A stretch of 64,000 bases of DNA, taken from the NCBI RefSeq assembly GCF_025857195.1, contig NZ_CP109787.1, positions 2,793,501 to 2,857,500 on the forward strand, written 5' to 3'. The notes beneath the pieces are model-generated. The model worked only from the letters and a program-made list of their open reading frames with translations, made no database searches and had not been told where the DNA came from. Origin of the DNA: Leisingera thetidis (GTDB lineage: Bacteria; Pseudomonadota; Alphaproteobacteria; Rhodobacterales; Rhodobacteraceae). How positions within the stretch are numbered: the stretch's first letter is position 1; each line of letters starts with the position of its first letter. The position numbers and the translations under genes are program-made. Positions 63,462 to 64,000 of the stretch are shown here, one piece after another.

Positions 63462-64000
63462 ATGCCGCCGACCGCCTGCCAGAACTGCCCGCTGCGCAAG
63501 CGGCCCGTTTTTGCACCGATGTCGCGTGAGGAAGTCATCTTCACCCAAGGGTTTAAATCCGGGGAGCTTACGGTGGATGCAGGCACGACAATCCTGCTGG
63601 AAGGATCCAACAGCCCGCAGCTCTATACAGTTCTAAACGGCATGGGCACACGCTACACGACATTGGAAAATGGCCGCCGCCAAGTGATAAACTTCCTTTT
63701 TCCGGGCGATTTTGCCGGGCTGCAGGCCAGCCTGATGGGTGAGATGAAGCATTCAGTGGAGGCAACCACCCCGATGACGCTGTGCGTGTTCCGCCGCGCT
63801 GCGCTGTATGAGCTTTTCCAGAAACAGCCAGAGCGCGCATACCACATGACGTGGATCGCCGCTGTCGAAGAGCACTTCCTGGGCGAAACCATTGCGTCTC
63901 TCGGGCAGCGGGATGCCTCGCAGCGCATTGCCTGGGCCCTGGTGCGGATTTACGAGCGGCTCAAATCTGTTGGCATGGAAGTGAAGGATACAGTGCCACT
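63462..64000 (+). CDS. Crp/Fnr-family regulator (copy 2, partial, runs off window)
   Basis: The first ~179 codons of a Crp/Fnr regulator. MPPTACQNCPLRKRPVF, PQLYTVLNGMGTRY and FPGDFAGLQASLMGEMKHSVEA closely parallel copy 1 at 52162. The HTH lies beyond the window end. GGGAGAAAGG precedes ATG 63462. Confidence 0.92.
   Translation, partial: MPPTACQNCPLRKRPVFAPMSREEVIFTQGFKSGELTVDAGTTILLEGSNSPQLYTVLNGMGTRYTTLENGRRQVINFLFPGDFAGLQASLMGEMKHSVEATTPMTLCVFRRAALYELFQKQPERAYHMTWIAAVEEHFLGETIASLGQRDASQRIAWALVRIYERLKSVGMEVKDTVP

Overview
The window looks like part of an alphaproteobacterial genome, most likely a Rhodobacteraceae/Roseobacter-group organism. The basis is a GC-rich sequence, a complete PhyR-NepR-EcfG general stress response locus (specific to alphaproteobacteria), and a sorbitol/mannitol operon with the same gene order as the Rhodobacter smo-mtl operon. 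Some accessory regions are decayed (recombinase and IS remnants). No CRISPR array, rRNA operon or intact prophage is visible; one tRNA-Ser(GCU) is present.

Layout. (1) 1-8549, minus strand: a group-5-type soluble diiron monooxygenase operon in the canonical propane monooxygenase order prmA-prmB-prmC-prmD-amidohydrolase-MIP18/DUF59 protein-dedicated GroEL-alcohol dehydrogenase (cut by the window start). Three perfect hairpins sit between or at the ends of cistrons. (2) 8550-10385: a long leader region with a good sigma-54 promoter (8764-8778) and two CGTTACA boxes exactly 33 bp apart upstream of it, then an rpoN paralogue. The operon therefore appears to travel with its own sigma-54. (3) 10481-15269: poorly characterised genes (coiled-coil protein, WD40-like propeller, tandem GNAT, small hypotheticals). 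(4) 15484-29878, minus strand: a polyol module (LacI regulator, SmoEFGK ABC transporter, sorbitol and mannitol dehydrogenases, fructokinase) followed by an Entner-Doudoroff module (zwf-edd-eda-pgi). Together these take sorbitol or mannitol to fructose, fructose-6-P, glucose-6-P and on to pyruvate plus glyceraldehyde-3-P. A 6-phosphogluconolactonase is not in the cluster. (5) 29968-31275: about 1.3 kb without a recognisable gene. (6) 31276-36253: a quaternary-amine-type ABC transporter with a class II aldolase-like gene and a divergent LysR regulator. (7) 36530-40801: small enzyme-like genes (YdeI, HxlR, tandem DUF1428, PhnB) mixed with broken genes (GST, VOC) and an IS3 OrfA scrap. (8) 40802-45466: TauE/SafE permease, amidohydrolase and NCS2 purine/pyrimidine-type permease, under a divergent LacI regulator with two near-identical operators. 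(9) 45467-48382: decayed DNA with a large serine recombinase C-terminal remnant, an exported protein and tRNA-Ser with a partial nearby duplicate.

(10) 48383-64000 is the most coherent accessory region: a general stress response island. phyR diverges from nepR1-ecfG1. A decayed PhyK-type kinase follows, then a second nepR2-ecfG2 pair. Downstream lie many small membrane or envelope-stress genes (DUF1328, DUF883-like, PLDc_N, Holin-X, DUF3618, AI-2E/PerM, BON-MscS, YihY, CsbD, cation/proton antiporter), two paralogous Crp/Fnr regulators and two receiver-like proteins. Seven exact GGAAC-N16/17-CGTT elements, the EcfG promoter consensus, were found by eye upstream of these units: nepR1, nepR2, DUF1328, PLDc_N, the 54345 operon, yihY and csbD. 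Two near matches (CGTA, CATT) precede phyR and the second crp. The local regulon is thus physically clustered with its own sigma/anti-sigma switch.

The strongest hunt results are the sigma-54/rpoN/SDIMO unit, the duplicated NepR-EcfG cassette with a dead kinase and its clustered regulon, and a set of single-base frameshifts at homopolymers that need a sequencing check.
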